A DNA stretch of 64,000 nucleotides from Massilia sp. MS-15 (GCF_020176695.1 NZ_JAIWIA010000013.1:124001-188000); one strand, 5' to 3'. Counted from the stretch's first letter, positions 37,381 through 49,960 are shown. The notes: generated by a model from the sequence alone, not told the origin. Numbers and translations: made by a program.

Positions 37381-38577
37381 TCAGAGCATGCTGGCCAGCG
37401 CGCACTGCCGGTAATGCCTGGCGGCCTCCGCTTCCTGTCCCAGCGCCTCGTGCATCTGCGCCAGCTTGAGATGCGCCTCGCGCACCATGTCGCCTTCCGT
37501 GGCGTCCGACAGCGCCTGCTCCAGGTAGCGCTGGGCCTTGCCCCACAGCTTCTGCTTGAGGCAGAGCGAGCCCAGGGTCAGTGCCAGTTCGGCATCCTGC
37601 GGACGCTCCCGGAGCCAGGTTTCGCAGTGTTCGATCTGGGCCAGCAGCGAGGGCGAGCCGGACGGCCCCGCCGCCTCGCGGTAGGCGCGCACCACGCAGT
37701 CGTCCCAGTTGGCCTTGAGCGCTTCCTCGGCGACGACTCTTGCCTCGTCGTGCAGGCCGCAGGCATTGAAGGCATTCGCCGCGCGCGCAGCGATGGTGGG
37801 GACGGTGCGTTCGGCGGGTGGCACGCCGGCCCACACGCGGCGGATCGACTCGGCATCGTGGCCGCCCTCGCCCAGCAGGGATTCGTAGGCCAGCTCGCGC
37901 AGGCGGCTGGAAAGCGCCGGATGCAGGGCCTTGCGCTTGTCGAGGATACGCACCAGGCGCAATACCTCGGGCCAGTTGCGGGCCTGCTGGTTGGCTTTCA
38001 TCGACCATTGCAGCGCGTGGATATGGCGCTGGCCGCTGGCATTCAGTTCAGCCACCGCCTCCAGCGCCGCTTCCGGCTGGTGGTCGTCGACCAGCAGTTC
38101 GGTCACCGTCATCAGGCGCGCGGTCTTGAGCGCATTGTCGTGGGCGATGCCCGCAAGCCAGGCATCGCGCCTGCCTGGTTCGCGCATGCGGTGCGCGGCG
38201 CGGGCCCCGATCAGGGCCGCCAGGCCGGCGTTTTCCGGCAGCTCGGCGGCGCGCATGGCAGCCTTTTCGGCGTGTCCGAAGCGGCCCTCGAACAAGGCCT
38301 TGAGCGCATCGCGCAAACCCTTGTTGCCTTCGCGCTCGCGCTTGCGCTGGCGGTAGGCGGCTACGCGCTGCGGCATGTTCATGGTCGACTTGACCGCGCG
38401 CACCAGGCCGTAGACCAGCGCGAACAGCAGCACCAGCAGCACCACGAACAGGTTGAGCGACATGTCGAGCCGGTGCGGCGGATAGAACAGCACCACATTG
38501 CCCGGGTTGAAACGTGCCGTCACGGCGATGCCGATGGCGGCGGCCATCAGGGCGACTAGCCAGAGAAGGAGCCGCAT
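37381..38577 (-). CDS. hemY: HemY, tetratricopeptide-repeat membrane protein of the heme operon
   Basis: A 398-residue inner-membrane protein. Two hydrophobic segments (about residues 2-20 and 42-62) anchor a cytoplasmic or periplasmic TPR region that ends with ALGQEAEAARHYRQCA. The fold and the position after hemX identify it as HemY of gammaproteobacterial and betaproteobacterial hem operons (not the oxygen-dependent protoporphyrinogen oxidase of the same name). Its exact role in tetrapyrrole synthesis is unsettled. It starts one base after the hemX stop. Confidence 0.93.
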   Translation of the reverse strand: MRLLLWLVALMAAAIGIAVTARFNPGNVVLFYPPHRLDMSLNLFVVLLVLLFALVYGLVRAVKSTMNMPQRVAAYRQRKREREGNKGLRDALKALFEGRFGHAEKAAMRAAELPENAGLAALIGARAAHRMREPGRRDAWLAGIAHDNALKTARLMTVTELLVDDHQPEAALEAVAELNASGQRHIHALQWSMKANQQARNWPEVLRLVRILDKRKALHPALSSRLRELAYESLLGEGGHDAESIRRVWAGVPPAERTVPTIAARAANAFNACGLHDEARVVAEEALKANWDDCVVRAYREAAGPSGSPSLLAQIEHCETWLRERPQDAELALTLGSLCLKQKLWGKAQRYLEQALSDATEGDMVREAHLKLAQMHEALGQEAEAARHYRQCALASML

Positions 38578-38578
38578 C

Positions 38579-39697
38579 TTATTGCTTCGCCTTGTAGTTG
38601 CGCACCGCGTTCAGGCTCTCGGACAGGGTCGGCATCTCGATCGTCAGGTTGTTCGCCTGCACCTGGCGCAGCGCGTTCTGCGCCGACTGGGTGGCGCGGG
38701 CGCGCGTGTCGAAGTACTTGAGCAGGATGGCCTGGGCGCTGCCCAGGTCGTCGCGGAAGGCCGCTTCGTTACGCGACAGCAGGGCCAGGCGCGCGTTCAG
38801 CAGGCGCAGCTTGAGATTCTCGCGCACGAAGAAGGACTCGGTGGGCGAGAGCATCAGCGCCTCCGGCGTATCGACGCTGCGCACGCGCACCAGCTGGCGC
38901 ACGTCGTCCCACATCTCCTGGCTCCAGTTGCGCCAGGTTTGCAGCATGCGCTGGCCCAGGCCGAGGTTTTCCGGCGCGGCAGGGGTCGCCGAGGCGCCCT
39001 GGCGCGTGCTGCGCACCGGCGCGGCCGGCAGCAGCGGCTTTTCGTCGGACAGCATCGGCAGCGTGTCCACCTGCGCGATCACGTTATCGAGGCGCAGCGC
39101 GACGCCGGCCAGGTCGACCGCCGGCATCGCCTTCAGGCGCTCGATGTCGGCGCCGATCGCGCGGCGGATGTTCAGGAACTGCGGCTTGTCGGAACGGCCC
39201 AGCGAGCGGTCGGCGTTCTGCAGTGCGATCAGGGCGCCCTGCACGTTGCCCGCCAGCTGCAGCTGCTGGCTGGCCGTGTTCAAGACCTGCTCGACCTCCG
39301 ACAGGGCCCATTCGTCGCGGTTCTTCGACAGGTCCTGGTAGAGCTGTTCCAGGGCCAGCTGCTGGGTCTGGGCCTCCGACTGGCGGCTTTCGAGCACGCC
39401 GACCTTGATCTGCAACTCCTTGGCGGTGTCGGACACCTCGCGCGCCAGCGCCGCGGTCTCGGCGTTCACGGCATTGCCCTTCTGCAGGCTCTGCGCCATG
39501 TCGCGGCGCAGCGTGTTGATGCGGCTGTGCGAGCTCCAGGCCTGCACCGCAAGCAGCAGGGCGAGGATGGCGACTGCGGCGGGCAGCGGGCGCTGCAGCG
39601 TGTGCAGCAGGCCTGGGCCGGCCGGCGGCTGGATCGCCGCTTTCTGCGGGGCGCTGGCCGGGATGTTCTGGTCTGGTGGGTTTGCTTGTTCGTTCAT
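38579..39697 (-). CDS. hemX: HemX, heme-operon membrane protein
   Basis: A 372-residue protein with a Pro-rich N-terminus (1-30), one membrane segment (about 36-52) and a long coiled-coil plus helical periplasmic region. It matches the HemX family, often mislabelled uroporphyrinogen-III methyltransferase because of a fused relative, but contains no methyltransferase motif. ATG 39697 begins MNEQANPPDQN; a longer frame to 39754 would enter hemD. It lies 40 bases after hemD and directly before hemY. Confidence 0.9.
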   Translation of the reverse strand: MNEQANPPDQNIPASAPQKAAIQPPAGPGLLHTLQRPLPAAVAILALLLAVQAWSSHSRINTLRRDMAQSLQKGNAVNAETAALAREVSDTAKELQIKVGVLESRQSEAQTQQLALEQLYQDLSKNRDEWALSEVEQVLNTASQQLQLAGNVQGALIALQNADRSLGRSDKPQFLNIRRAIGADIERLKAMPAVDLAGVALRLDNVIAQVDTLPMLSDEKPLLPAAPVRSTRQGASATPAAPENLGLGQRMLQTWRNWSQEMWDDVRQLVRVRSVDTPEALMLSPTESFFVRENLKLRLLNARLALLSRNEAAFRDDLGSAQAILLKYFDTRARATQSAQNALRQVQANNLTIEMPTLSESLNAVRNYKAKQ

Positions 39698-39737
39698 ACC
39701 GTGATTGTAGCGCGGCGCCGGGCGCCTCAGTGCATGC

Positions 39738-40502
39738 TCAGTGGAGTGCCTCAAGTAAGCGGAGGTCGCCCGAACCGGTCAGGGTGACCTGGGTGCAGCC
39801 CAGTGCGCGCGCCGTCTCGGCGATGCGTGCATGGGGCACGATCAGGTGCTGGGCGCGCAGCGCCTCCATCCCGGCGCCGGGATCGAGTTCGCGCACCAGG
39901 CCGGCCAGACCGTGCAGCGCTTCCGAACTCGTGATTATCCAGTCGTTCGTCCCGCCCAGCAAGGCGGCCAGCCGGGCCGCCAGCGCGGCGTCCAGGCGCG
40001 GCACGCTGCGCCGGTAGGCGGCGACCGTCTCGACCAGGGCGCCGGCCGCGCGCAGGGTGTCGGCCATCAGCGCGCGCCCGCCGTCGCCGCGCACGATCAG
40101 GACGCGGCGGCCGGCCAGGGCTGCCAGGTCGAGGCTCGCCAAGAGGTGTTCGGAATCGCTGCAGGCTGGATCCTGCGGCGCGTGGATCGTGGCCTGGTCG
40201 CCCGTGATGCCGTGGCGCGCCAGCGCGGCCCGGCTGCCCTCCCCGACCACGCCGATCGGCACCCCGGCCGGCCAGGCGGCGAGGTGGGCGAACGCGGCAT
40301 CGACCGCGTTCGGCGACACGAACACCACCAGCGCGCAGGAAGTCAGCGTGGCCAGCGCGGCGCGCAGCGGCGCGGTATCCTCGACCGGCGCGATCTCGAG
40401 CAGCGGCAGGACCTCGGCGCGGCGCCCGCGCGCGGCGACGGCCTGCGCCAGGCCTTCGGCCTGGGCCCGCGGCCGGGTGATGACGACCGCCCGCTCAGGC
40501 AT
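39738..40502 (-). CDS. hemD: Uroporphyrinogen-III synthase
   Basis: HemD (254 residues) closes hydroxymethylbilane with D-ring inversion to uroporphyrinogen III. The two-lobe fold is seen in [16 protein letters not shown] at the start, [13 protein letters not shown], and the conserved [10 protein letters not shown] segment. The family is poorly conserved, so gene order supports the call. ATG 40502 overlaps the hemC stop by eight bases (ATGCCTGA); upstream in-frame ATGs inside hemC were rejected. Confidence 0.92.
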   Translation of the reverse strand: MPERAVVITRPRAQAEGLAQAVAARGRRAEVLPLLEIAPVEDTAPLRAALATLTSCALVVFVSPNAVDAAFAHLAAWPAGVPIGVVGEGSRAALARHGITGDQATIHAPQDPACSDSEHLLASLDLAALAGRRVLIVRGDGGRALMADTLRAAGALVETVAAYRRSVPRLDAALAARLAALLGGTNDWIITSSEALHGLAGLVRELDPGAGMEALRAQHLIVPHARIAETARALGCTQVTLTGSGDLRLLEALH

Positions 40503-41520
40503 CCTGGCCGGGGGAGCTGGCATCGGCGGCGGCGGCTTCCTGCCGGCAGGCGTCGAGGATCGCGTGCGCATCCTGGTCCTCGAGCAGGATCGCCACCTGC
40601 TCGCCCAGGAATTCCGGGTGTTCCCAGGACCCCGCCACTTCGGCGCGCGCGGTGCGCCTGCCGTCGGGCGTGGCGACCATGGCGCGCAGGCGCATGGTGG
40701 CGCCGCTCACGGTGGCAAAGGCGGCCAGCGGGATCTGGCAGCTGCCGCCGAACAGCTTCGAGACCTTGCGCTCGGCCGCGACGGCGCGCGCGGTGGCCTC
40801 GTGGTTCAGCGGCGCCAGCAGCGCGCGCAGGTCGACGCCGTCGCTGCGCGGAGCGTCCAGGATCTCGATCGCCATCGCGCCCTGGCCGGCCGCCGGCAGG
40901 CTGTCCTCGGGTTCCAGCAGCGCGCGGATGCGCTGCGGCAGGCCGAGGCGCTTGAGGCCGGCCGCGGCCAGGATGATGGCCGCGTATTCGCCGCGATCGA
41001 GCTTGCCCAGGCGGGTGTCGAGGTTGCCGCGCAGCGGCTTGATCACCAGCTGCGGATAGCGCGCCGCGATCAGGGCCTGGCGCCGCAGGCTGCTGGTGCC
41101 GACCACCGCGCCCGGCGGCAGCGCGGCCAGGCTGGCGTAGTCGTTCGACACGAACGCGTCGCGCGGGTCTTCGCGTTCGAGCACGGCGGCCAGCCCGAAG
41201 CCCTGCGGCAGCTCCATCGGCACGTCCTTCAGCGAGTGCACCGCCAGGTCGGCGCGGCCTTCGGCCATCGCCACTTCGAGTTCCTTCACGAACAGGCCCT
41301 TGCCACCCACCTTCGATAGCGCGCGGTCGAGGATCTGGTCGCCCCGTGTTGTCATTCCGAGAATTTCGACGCTACACTGTGGATACAGGGCGGCCAGGCG
41401 CTCGCGCACATGCTCGGCCTGCCACATTGCCAGGCGGCTCTCGCGGGATGCGATAATCAGTTTCGCAGGCGCTTGCAGCGCCGGTTCATTTGCATTCAAC
41501 ACGGATTCTTTCACTGTCAT
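40495..41520 (-). CDS. hemC: Porphobilinogen deaminase (hydroxymethylbilane synthase)
   Basis: HemC (341 residues) joins four porphobilinogens into hydroxymethylbilane. Key parts are [15 protein letters not shown], the Arg-rich [11 protein letters not shown] and the dipyrromethane-cofactor Cys261 in [11 protein letters not shown]. Its N-terminus is about 20 residues longer than in E. coli. ATG 41520 (MTVKES) is used; GTG 41529 is an in-frame alternative. It is the first gene of hemCDXY and is divergent from ppc across 117 bases. Confidence 0.96.
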   Translation of the reverse strand: MTVKESVLNANEPALQAPAKLIIASRESRLAMWQAEHVRERLAALYPQCSVEILGMTTRGDQILDRALSKVGGKGLFVKELEVAMAEGRADLAVHSLKDVPMELPQGFGLAAVLEREDPRDAFVSNDYASLAALPPGAVVGTSSLRRQALIAARYPQLVIKPLRGNLDTRLGKLDRGEYAAIILAAAGLKRLGLPQRIRALLEPEDSLPAAGQGAMAIEILDAPRSDGVDLRALLAPLNHEATARAVAAERKVSKLFGGSCQIPLAAFATVSGATMRLRAMVATPDGRRTARAEVAGSWEHPEFLGEQVAILLEDQDAHAILDACRQEAAAADASSPGQDA

Positions 41521-41637
41521 CTGGCCCACCAGGACGATGCCGGTAACGGCCCTTGCATAAGATCACAAATTTTAGCATGGGCCCTCTCGCAGACGATGGC
41601 CCATCGGCCATGCCCAACAATTTAACTTGTGGTCCAT

Positions 41638-44484
41638 ATGGAAAATCCAGCCTTACCCTCCAAGCTTGCCGTATCCGACGCTTCCCCACCTTCGCCGGAC
41701 AAGGACGCGCCGCTGAAAGAAGACATCCGCCTGCTCGGCCGCCTGCTCGGCGACGTGCTGCGCGAGCACGAAGGCGAAGCCGTGTTCGACGTGGTCGAAA
41801 CCGTGCGCCAGACCGCCGTGCGTTTCCGCCGCGATGCCGACCCGGTGGCCGGCGAAGAACTCACCACGCTGCTGCACCGCCTCACGCGCGACCAGACCAT
41901 CTCGGTGGTACGCGCCTTTTCGTATTTCTCGCACCTGGCCAACATCGCCGAGGACCAGCACCACATCCGGCGCCGCCGCGCCCACCTGATGCGCGGCGCG
42001 CCGCCGCGCCGCGGCAGCGTGGCGCACGCCCTGGGCGAGCTGCGCGCGGCCGGCGTGGAGCAGGACGAGGTCGAGGGATTCTTCCGCGAGGCCCTGATCT
42101 CGCCGGTGCTCACGGCCCACCCGACCGAAGTGCAGCGCAAGAGCATCCTCGACGCCGAGCACGACATCGCGCGCCTGCTGGCCGAGCGCGACCGCGGCCT
42201 GACGCCGAAGGAACTGCAGCGCAACACCCAGCTGCTGCAGGCGCGCGTGGCCACGCTGTGGCAGACCCGCATGCTGCGCTACTCGAAGCTGACCGTGGCC
42301 GACGAGATCGACAACGCGCTGTCCTACTACCGCATCACCTTCCTGCGCGAGCTGCCCGGCCTGTACGACGACATCGAGGACGAGATCGCGGCCTGCTACG
42401 GCCGCCAGCCGCAGCTGGGCGAAGCGCGCTTCCTGCAGATGGGCAGCTGGATCGGCGGCGACCGCGACGGCAACCCGAACGTCAATGCCGACACCATGCG
42501 CCATGCGCTGGTACGGCAGTCCACCACCATCCTCGACTTCTACCTGGAAGAAGTGCATGCGCTGGGCGCCGAGCTGTCCAGCTCGACCCTGATGGTGCCG
42601 GTGACGCCCGAGATGCAGGCCCTGGCCGACGCCTCGGTCGACCATTCCCCGCACCGCAGCGACGAACCCTACCGCCGCGCGCTGATCGGCATCTACGCGC
42701 GCCTAGCCGCCACCGCGCGCGTGCTGGGCGTGGACCACATCCTGCGCAAGGAAGTCGGCGAAGCGCCGCCCTACCACGAGGCGCGGGACTTCGCGGCCGA
42801 CCTCGACGTGCTGGTCGATTCGCTGCGCGCCAACCACGGCGCGGCGCTGATCGAGCCGCGCCTGTCCGGCCTGACCCGCGCGGCGCGCATCTTCGGCTTC
42901 CACCTGGCCTCGCTCGACATGCGCCAGAGCTCGGACGTGCACGAACGCGTGCTGGCCGAGCTGTTCGCGCGCGCCGGCACCGAGCGCGACTATGCAGGCC
43001 TGGACGAGGACGCCAAGCGCGCCCTGCTGCTGGCCGAACTGGCCCAGCCGCGGCCCCTGTACTCGCCGTTCGAAGCCTATTCCGACGAGACCAACTCGGA
43101 ACTGGCGATCCTGCGCACCGCGCGCGAGATCCGCGCGCGCTACGGCAGCCGCGCGATCCGCAACTACATCATCTCGCACACCGAGACCGTGTCCGACCTG
43201 CTCGAGGTGCTGCTGCTGCAGAAGGAGACCGGCCTGCTGCAGGTGTCTTCCGGCAGCTGCGACGCGATGGTGATCCCGCTGTTCGAGACCATTCCCGACC
43301 TGCAGCGCGCCAGCGCCATCATGGACGAATGGATGGCGCTGCCGCTGGTGGCCGGCATCGTCGAGCGCCAGGGCCGGCTGCAGGAAGTCATGCTCGGCTA
43401 CTCGGACTCGAACAAGGATGGCGGCTTCCTTACCTCGAACTGGGAGCTGTACCAGGCCGAGCTGAAGCTGGTGGACGTGTTCGCCGCGCGCGGCGTCAAG
43501 CTGCGCCTGTTCCACGGCCGCGGCGGCACCGTCGGCCGCGGCGGCGGCCCGAGCTACGACGCGATCCTGGCCCAGCCGCCGGGCACCGTCAACGGCCAGA
43601 TCCGCCTGACCGAACAGGGCGAGATCATCGCCTCGAAGTTCTCCAATCCGGAGATCGGCCGGCGCAACCTGGAGCTGCTGGTGGCGGCCACGCTGGAAGC
43701 GAGCCTGGGCCGGCGCCCGGCCAGCGCCGGCGCCGGGGAAGCCGCTGGCGAAGCGGGTGGCCGCCTGGCCCGCTTCGAAGCCGTGATGGCCGAACTGTCG
43801 GCGCGCGCCTACCGCGCCTACCGCAAGCTGGTCTACGAGACCCCGGGCTTCACCGATTACTTCTTCAGCGCCACCCCGATCGCCGAGATCGCGGAACTGA
43901 ACCTCGGCTCGCGCCCTGCTTCGCGCAAGTCGACCCGCCGCATCGAAGACCTGCGCGCGATTCCCTGGGGCTTCTCGTGGGGCCAGTGCCGCCTGCTGCT
44001 GCCGGGCTGGTACGGTTTCGGCAGCGCCGTCGGCGACTGGCTGGACGAGGCTGGAGCGGACGGGCGCGAGGAGCGCCTTTCCCTGCTGCGCGAGATGCAC
44101 CGCGACTGGCCCTTCTTCGCGGCCCTGCTGTCGAACATGGACATGGTGCTGGCCAAGACCGACCTGGCGATCGCCTCGCGCTATGCCAGCCTGGTGGCGG
44201 ATGTGGCGCTGCGCGAACGAATCTTCAGCCGCATCACGGCCGAGCATGGCGAAACCCTGCGTTGCCTGGAAGCGGTGACCGGGGTGGGCGAGCGGCTGGC
44301 CGGCAATCCGCTGCTGGCGCGCTCGATCCAGAACCGCTTCGCCTACCTCGATCCGCTCAACCACCTGCAGGTGGAGCTGATCCACCGCCGCCGCAAGCTG
44401 GGCGAGAACGTGGATCCGCGCGTGCACCGGGGGATCCACCTGTCGATCAACGGCGTGGCGGCGGGGCTGCGCAACACCGGCTGA
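41638..44484 (+). CDS. ppc: Phosphoenolpyruvate carboxylase
   Basis: Ppc (948 residues) adds bicarbonate to phosphoenolpyruvate to make oxaloacetate, refilling the TCA cycle. Catalytic motifs are intact: [12 protein letters not shown] with the active His, [14 protein letters not shown], and the Gly/Arg loop [14 protein letters not shown]. The C-terminal end [13 protein letters not shown] is the family ending. ATG 41638 gives MENPALPSK; a GTG nine bases upstream is possible. It stands alone, divergent from hemC, and is followed by a REP-like repeat. Confidence 0.97.
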   Translation: MENPALPSKLAVSDASPPSPDKDAPLKEDIRLLGRLLGDVLREHEGEAVFDVVETVRQTAVRFRRDADPVAGEELTTLLHRLTRDQTISVVRAFSYFSHLANIAEDQHHIRRRRAHLMRGAPPRRGSVAHALGELRAAGVEQDEVEGFFREALISPVLTAHPTEVQRKSILDAEHDIARLLAERDRGLTPKELQRNTQLLQARVATLWQTRMLRYSKLTVADEIDNALSYYRITFLRELPGLYDDIEDEIAACYGRQPQLGEARFLQMGSWIGGDRDGNPNVNADTMRHALVRQSTTILDFYLEEVHALGAELSSSTLMVPVTPEMQALADASVDHSPHRSDEPYRRALIGIYARLAATARVLGVDHILRKEVGEAPPYHEARDFAADLDVLVDSLRANHGAALIEPRLSGLTRAARIFGFHLASLDMRQSSDVHERVLAELFARAGTERDYAGLDEDAKRALLLAELAQPRPLYSPFEAYSDETNSELAILRTAREIRARYGSRAIRNYIISHTETVSDLLEVLLLQKETGLLQVSSGSCDAMVIPLFETIPDLQRASAIMDEWMALPLVAGIVERQGRLQEVMLGYSDSNKDGGFLTSNWELYQAELKLVDVFAARGVKLRLFHGRGGTVGRGGGPSYDAILAQPPGTVNGQIRLTEQGEIIASKFSNPEIGRRNLELLVAATLEASLGRRPASAGAGEAAGEAGGRLARFEAVMAELSARAYRAYRKLVYETPGFTDYFFSATPIAEIAELNLGSRPASRKSTRRIEDLRAIPWGFSWGQCRLLLPGWYGFGSAVGDWLDEAGADGREERLSLLREMHRDWPFFAALLSNMDMVLAKTDLAIASRYASLVADVALRERIFSRITAEHGETLRCLEAVTGVGERLAGNPLLARSIQNRFAYLDPLNHLQVELIHRRRKLGENVDPRVHRGIHLSINGVAAGLRNTG

Positions 44485-44556
44485 GCGGGCCGGCGGACCT
44501 TGCGTTGGCCGAGGCTCCGCCGGCTTAGTGCCGGTTGCCTGAAAGGCCCGCTCGTC

Positions 44557-44590
44557 CGTAGGGTGGGCGGGTCTCCCGCCCACGCGGTCA
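44557..44590 (+). repeat. REP-like palindrome, copy 4
   Basis: CGTAGGGTGGGCGGG pairs with CCCGCCCACGCGGT. It lies 72 bases after the ppc stop in the same orientation as copy 1. The rest of the 44485-44795 gap holds the rpoD terminator hairpins and nothing else recognised. Confidence 0.75.
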
Positions 44591-44743
44591 CATCACGGTA
44601 CTGCAGTCCGTGCGGTGTTTCGTGTCTCGCCTGTCAGCCAGGCTGGATACCCCGACCAGGCTGGCCAGGCGCGCCGCCTGCTCCTCCAGCGCATCAATGC
44701 AATTCTATAAAGAGAATGTCGTTGCACAGTTACACCAGGCAAT

Positions 44744-44795
44744 AAAAATGCCGCCGGGCGCGGGCCGGGCGGCATTTTTTACCAGCTGGTAAAAA
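44744..44795 (-). terminator. Terminator region of rpoD (two hairpins)
   Basis: The perfect palindrome TTTTTACCAGCTGGTAAAAA (44776-44795) lies directly at the rpoD stop. It is followed on the minus strand by a strong stem, AAAAATGCCGCC with GGCGGCATTTTT (44744-44755 with 44769-44780), which ends in a T-run. The second hairpin is the likely rho-independent terminator. Confidence 0.8.
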
Positions 44796-47531
<2,736 letters not shown>

Positions 47532-47759
47532 AGTGAAGCTCTCTCCAGTCGAGGCGCGCGGCGCGTCTGAGAATCAATGTCGGCAGGATCCGCTTGCGGA
47601 TCCGGGCGTGGGTTTCGGGAAGCGGAAGTGGCCCTACCTGAGGGCGGACACGCGGACTTCAAGCATCCATTGCACGGCGCCGCCCACGGTCTCGGGGAGG
47701 GAGCGGAAAGCTGGCGAAGAATGGACGATGGTCGAAATCACGGTGTGCATGTCGGAACG

Positions 47760-47788
47760 AAAAAAAGCCCGTCGCGTGAAACGGGCTT
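47760..47788 (-). terminator. Isolated rho-independent terminator on the minus strand
   Basis: An eight-base stem (AAGCCCGT with ACGGGCTT, eight-base loop) is followed on the minus strand by seven T residues. No annotated minus-strand gene ends here, so it may end a small RNA begun near 47825 or a transcript from within the proQ leader. Confidence 0.6.
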
Positions 47789-47857
47789 GCATCTCATGTT
47801 CAGGGAACAGAAGGAAGGCGATATTATGCCGTATTGCAAGAATCGGTGATAATTGAA

Positions 47858-47875
47858 ATATCCCATATGGGATAT
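47858..47875. promoter_or_regulatory. Perfect 18-bp palindrome, likely operator
   Basis: ATATCCCATATGGGATAT is a perfect inverted repeat in an AT-rich patch. Its TATCC/GGATA half-sites resemble operators of XRE-family repressors (for example HipB, though with a six- rather than eight-base spacer). No XRE gene is adjacent. Confidence 0.5.
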
Positions 47876-48097
47876 CACCATATCGAATATGCGCATTCCT
47901 CCCCTGGCCCGCGACGACTTCGCCGTGCGCAGGGCAAGAGGCGGATCATACACGATTTCAGGCAGGATTTCATGGCCGCGGCCAAGGCGTGCGCACAGTT
48001 TCCCCTGCGGCTTGGTATCAAGATCAATGAAACAAGTACAATACGCCCCGCACTGGCGTCCGGGCGTCGTGCTATCCTTCGCTTTCCCGTTCTTACC

Positions 48098-48610
48098 ATG
48101 AAGTCAATGAATACCACTACCGCTGCCGAGACCGCCGACCAATCCGCATCCAGCACTGTCACGACGCCGGAGGCGCCGCCCGCGGCTGCGCCTCCGGCGG
48201 CCGCCGGCACGCCGGCACCGTCGGCGCGCGCCCTGCTCAAGCAGCTCCAGCAGGAATTCCCTGCCTTCCGCGACTGCCTGCCACTGGCGATCGGCATCGA
48301 CAAGCAGCTGCTGGCGCGCATGCCCGGCCTCGACCGCAAGACCATGCGCGCCGCGCTCGGCATCCACACCGGCTCGATGCGCTACCTGCGCGCGATGGAA
48401 AAGGCGAAGCAGCGCTTCGACCTCGACGGTACCCCGGGCGCCGAAGTGACCGATACCCACCGCCAGCACGCGAAAGAGCAGCTGCAGCAGCGCTTCAAGA
48501 AAGAAGCCGAGCGCAAGAAGGCCGAGCGCGATGCCGCCGCCGCCGAAGAGGCCAGCCGCCAGCGCCAGGAAAAGCTGAACGCCCTCGCCGCCAAGTTCTC
48601 GCGCAGCTGA
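48098..48610 (+). CDS. proQ: ProQ/FinO-domain RNA chaperone
   Basis: A 170-residue protein with a low-complexity N-terminus (Ala/Pro/Thr-rich, 1-45) and a ProQ/FinO domain (about 45-125): LLKQLQQEFPAFRDCLPLAIGI, then RKTMRAALGIHTGSMRYLRAM within that span. A charged Ala/Lys/Glu helix forms the C-terminus. ProQ-type proteins bind structured small RNAs and mRNA 3' ends and protect them or aid pairing. ATG 48098 or the ATG nine bases later is the start. Its stop overlaps the start of the RNase D-like gene (TGATG). Confidence 0.9.
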   Translation: MKSMNTTTAAETADQSASSTVTTPEAPPAAAPPAAAGTPAPSARALLKQLQQEFPAFRDCLPLAIGIDKQLLARMPGLDRKTMRAALGIHTGSMRYLRAMEKAKQRFDLDGTPGAEVTDTHRQHAKEQLQQRFKKEAERKKAERDAAAAEEASRQRQEKLNALAAKFSRS

Positions 48611-49248
48611 TGGCAGAACCGAGCGCCGCCGACCCGGACGCGTCCCTGCCCCCTTACGACGGCATCCGCTTGGCCGACGTGCGCCTGGTGCGCACCCCGG
48701 CCGAGGCGGCCGCGGCGCTGGCGGCGCTGGCGCAGGCCGACGTGATCGGCTTCGACACCGAATCCAAGCCCACCTTCGCCAAGGGCGAAGCCTCGACCGG
48801 CCCGCACCTGGTGCAGCTGGCCACCGACGAGCTGGCCTACCTGTTCCAGATCGGCAGCGCGGCCAGCGTCCAGACCGCGCTCGAGGTGCTCAAGCCGGTG
48901 CTCGAATCGGAATCCATCCTGAAAGTGGGCTTCGGCCTGGTGGACGACCTGAAGCGCCTGCGCGCCAAGCTCGGGATCGAGGCGCGCAACGTGCTCGACC
49001 TGGCCACCGCGATGCGCCGCCGCGGCGAGCGCAACACGCTCGGCGCCAGGACGGCAGTCGCGCGCTTCTTCGGCCAGCGGCTGCAGAAGTCGCGCCGCAT
49101 CACCACCACCAACTGGGCCCTGCCCCGGCTGAGCGACCAGCAGGTACTGTATGCGGCCGACGACGCCCACGTGGCGCTGCGCCTGTACCGCTACTGGCGC
49201 GCCAATCCGCCAGCCGAGGACGCTAGCCCGCCGCGGCGCGCTTCCTGA
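48610..49248 (+). CDS. RNase D-like 3'-5' exonuclease domain protein
   Basis: A 212-residue DEDDy-type exonuclease without the HRDC domains of full RNase D. Motif I is VIGFDTESKPTF (Asp-x-Glu), motif II lies in KVGFGLVDDLKRL, and motif III is VLYAADDAHVALRLY with the catalytic Tyr and Asp. Such proteins trim RNA or DNA 3' ends. The start codon overlaps the proQ stop, so both come from one message and are translationally coupled. The final 26 bases overlap the convergent methyltransferase gene. Confidence 0.9.
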   Translation: MAEPSAADPDASLPPYDGIRLADVRLVRTPAEAAAALAALAQADVIGFDTESKPTFAKGEASTGPHLVQLATDELAYLFQIGSAASVQTALEVLKPVLESESILKVGFGLVDDLKRLRAKLGIEARNVLDLATAMRRRGERNTLGARTAVARFFGQRLQKSRRITTTNWALPRLSDQQVLYAADDAHVALRLYRYWRANPPAEDASPPRRAS

Positions 49249-49960
49249 CCACGAAATACGCTTCCGGGCACAGCGCCGTTCCCAGCAGCGGAAACGGGCT
49301 CGCGCTGGCCTTCGCCAGGCTGAATTCCTGCGCCAGCGCGCGCCGGAACGTCCGGTGGTCGAAACCCATGTGCTCGTTGTGCACCTCGACGTCGGGCGGC
49401 AGGCGGCCCACCGGGCGGTCCTGCGGCGGCATGCCGAGGGTCGCCATCAGCACGTGCTTCGGCCGGGCGTCATAGGCGCCGTAGCGCCGGCTCATGCGAA
49501 ACAGGCCCTTGTACAGCGCCGGCAGTCCCACTTCGACCGGCACCCCGAACACCGCTTCGCCATCGTCGGCCAGGAGCGCGCCGACCTCGGCCAGCGAACG
49601 GGCGCGCATCGACAGCGGGATATGCTCGAAGACTTCGAGGCAGAACAGCAGGTCGGCCTGCCCTGGCGCGATGCCGTCGAAAGAAGCGTGGAATTCCACC
49701 CGCGGCAGGCCGGCCAGCTCGATCCGGGCTTCTTCCAGCAGGTCCGAGCAGGGCTCGTAGCAGACGATGCTGGCGTTCGGATAGGCCCGCACCAGGTACT
49801 TGCACAGCTCCCCACTGCCGGCGCCGAAGTCGATCACGCGGCGCACCGCTTCGCGGTCCTGGCGCGCGAAGCCGAGCGCGCTGTGCAGGCGCCGCTGCTG
49901 GAGCCAGCGCTTGACCGGATTGCGGTCCCTGAATACCCCTTCCGTATAACTGACACCCAT
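49223..49960 (-). CDS. Class I SAM-dependent methyltransferase
   Basis: A 245-residue methyltransferase of the Methyltransf_11/23 type. Motif I is VIDFGAGSGELCKYLV near residue 43, the strand-2 acidic residue is in VCYEPCSDLL, and motif post-I/II includes LLFCLEVFEHIP. Relatives methylate small molecules, quinones or sugars; the target is unknown. ATG 49960 begins MGVSYTEGVF. It overlaps the 3' end of the exonuclease gene on the opposite strand by 26 bases. Confidence 0.85.
   Translation of the reverse strand: MGVSYTEGVFRDRNPVKRWLQQRRLHSALGFARQDREAVRRVIDFGAGSGELCKYLVRAYPNASIVCYEPCSDLLEEARIELAGLPRVEFHASFDGIAPGQADLLFCLEVFEHIPLSMRARSLAEVGALLADDGEAVFGVPVEVGLPALYKGLFRMSRRYGAYDARPKHVLMATLGMPPQDRPVGRLPPDVEVHNEHMGFDHRTFRRALAQEFSLAKASASPFPLLGTALCPEAYFVVRKRAAAG

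Larger units (their letters stand above)
47532..48097. other. 566-base gene-free stretch between rpoD and proQ
   Basis: This divergent intergenic region contains the palindrome GGATCCGCTTGCGGATCC at 47586-47603 in the rpoD leader, an isolated minus-strand terminator (47760-47788) and an 18-bp perfect palindrome (47858-47875) in a locally AT-rich patch unlike the surrounding DNA. The short open frames in it have no ribosome sites and change phase with the palindromes. No tRNA, riboswitch class or conserved small RNA was recognised. It must hold the promoters of rpoD and proQ, but neither could be placed with confidence. Confidence 0.6.

Noticed and set aside
38579..39697. Annotating hemX as uroporphyrinogen-III methyltransferase
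   Set aside because: The protein has a membrane segment and coiled coil but no methyltransferase motifs; the common label comes from fused relatives.
47858..47875. Palindrome considered as a HipB operator
   Set aside because: The TATCC and GGATA half-sites match but the spacer is six rather than eight bases and no hip genes are present, so it is reported only as an unassigned operator.
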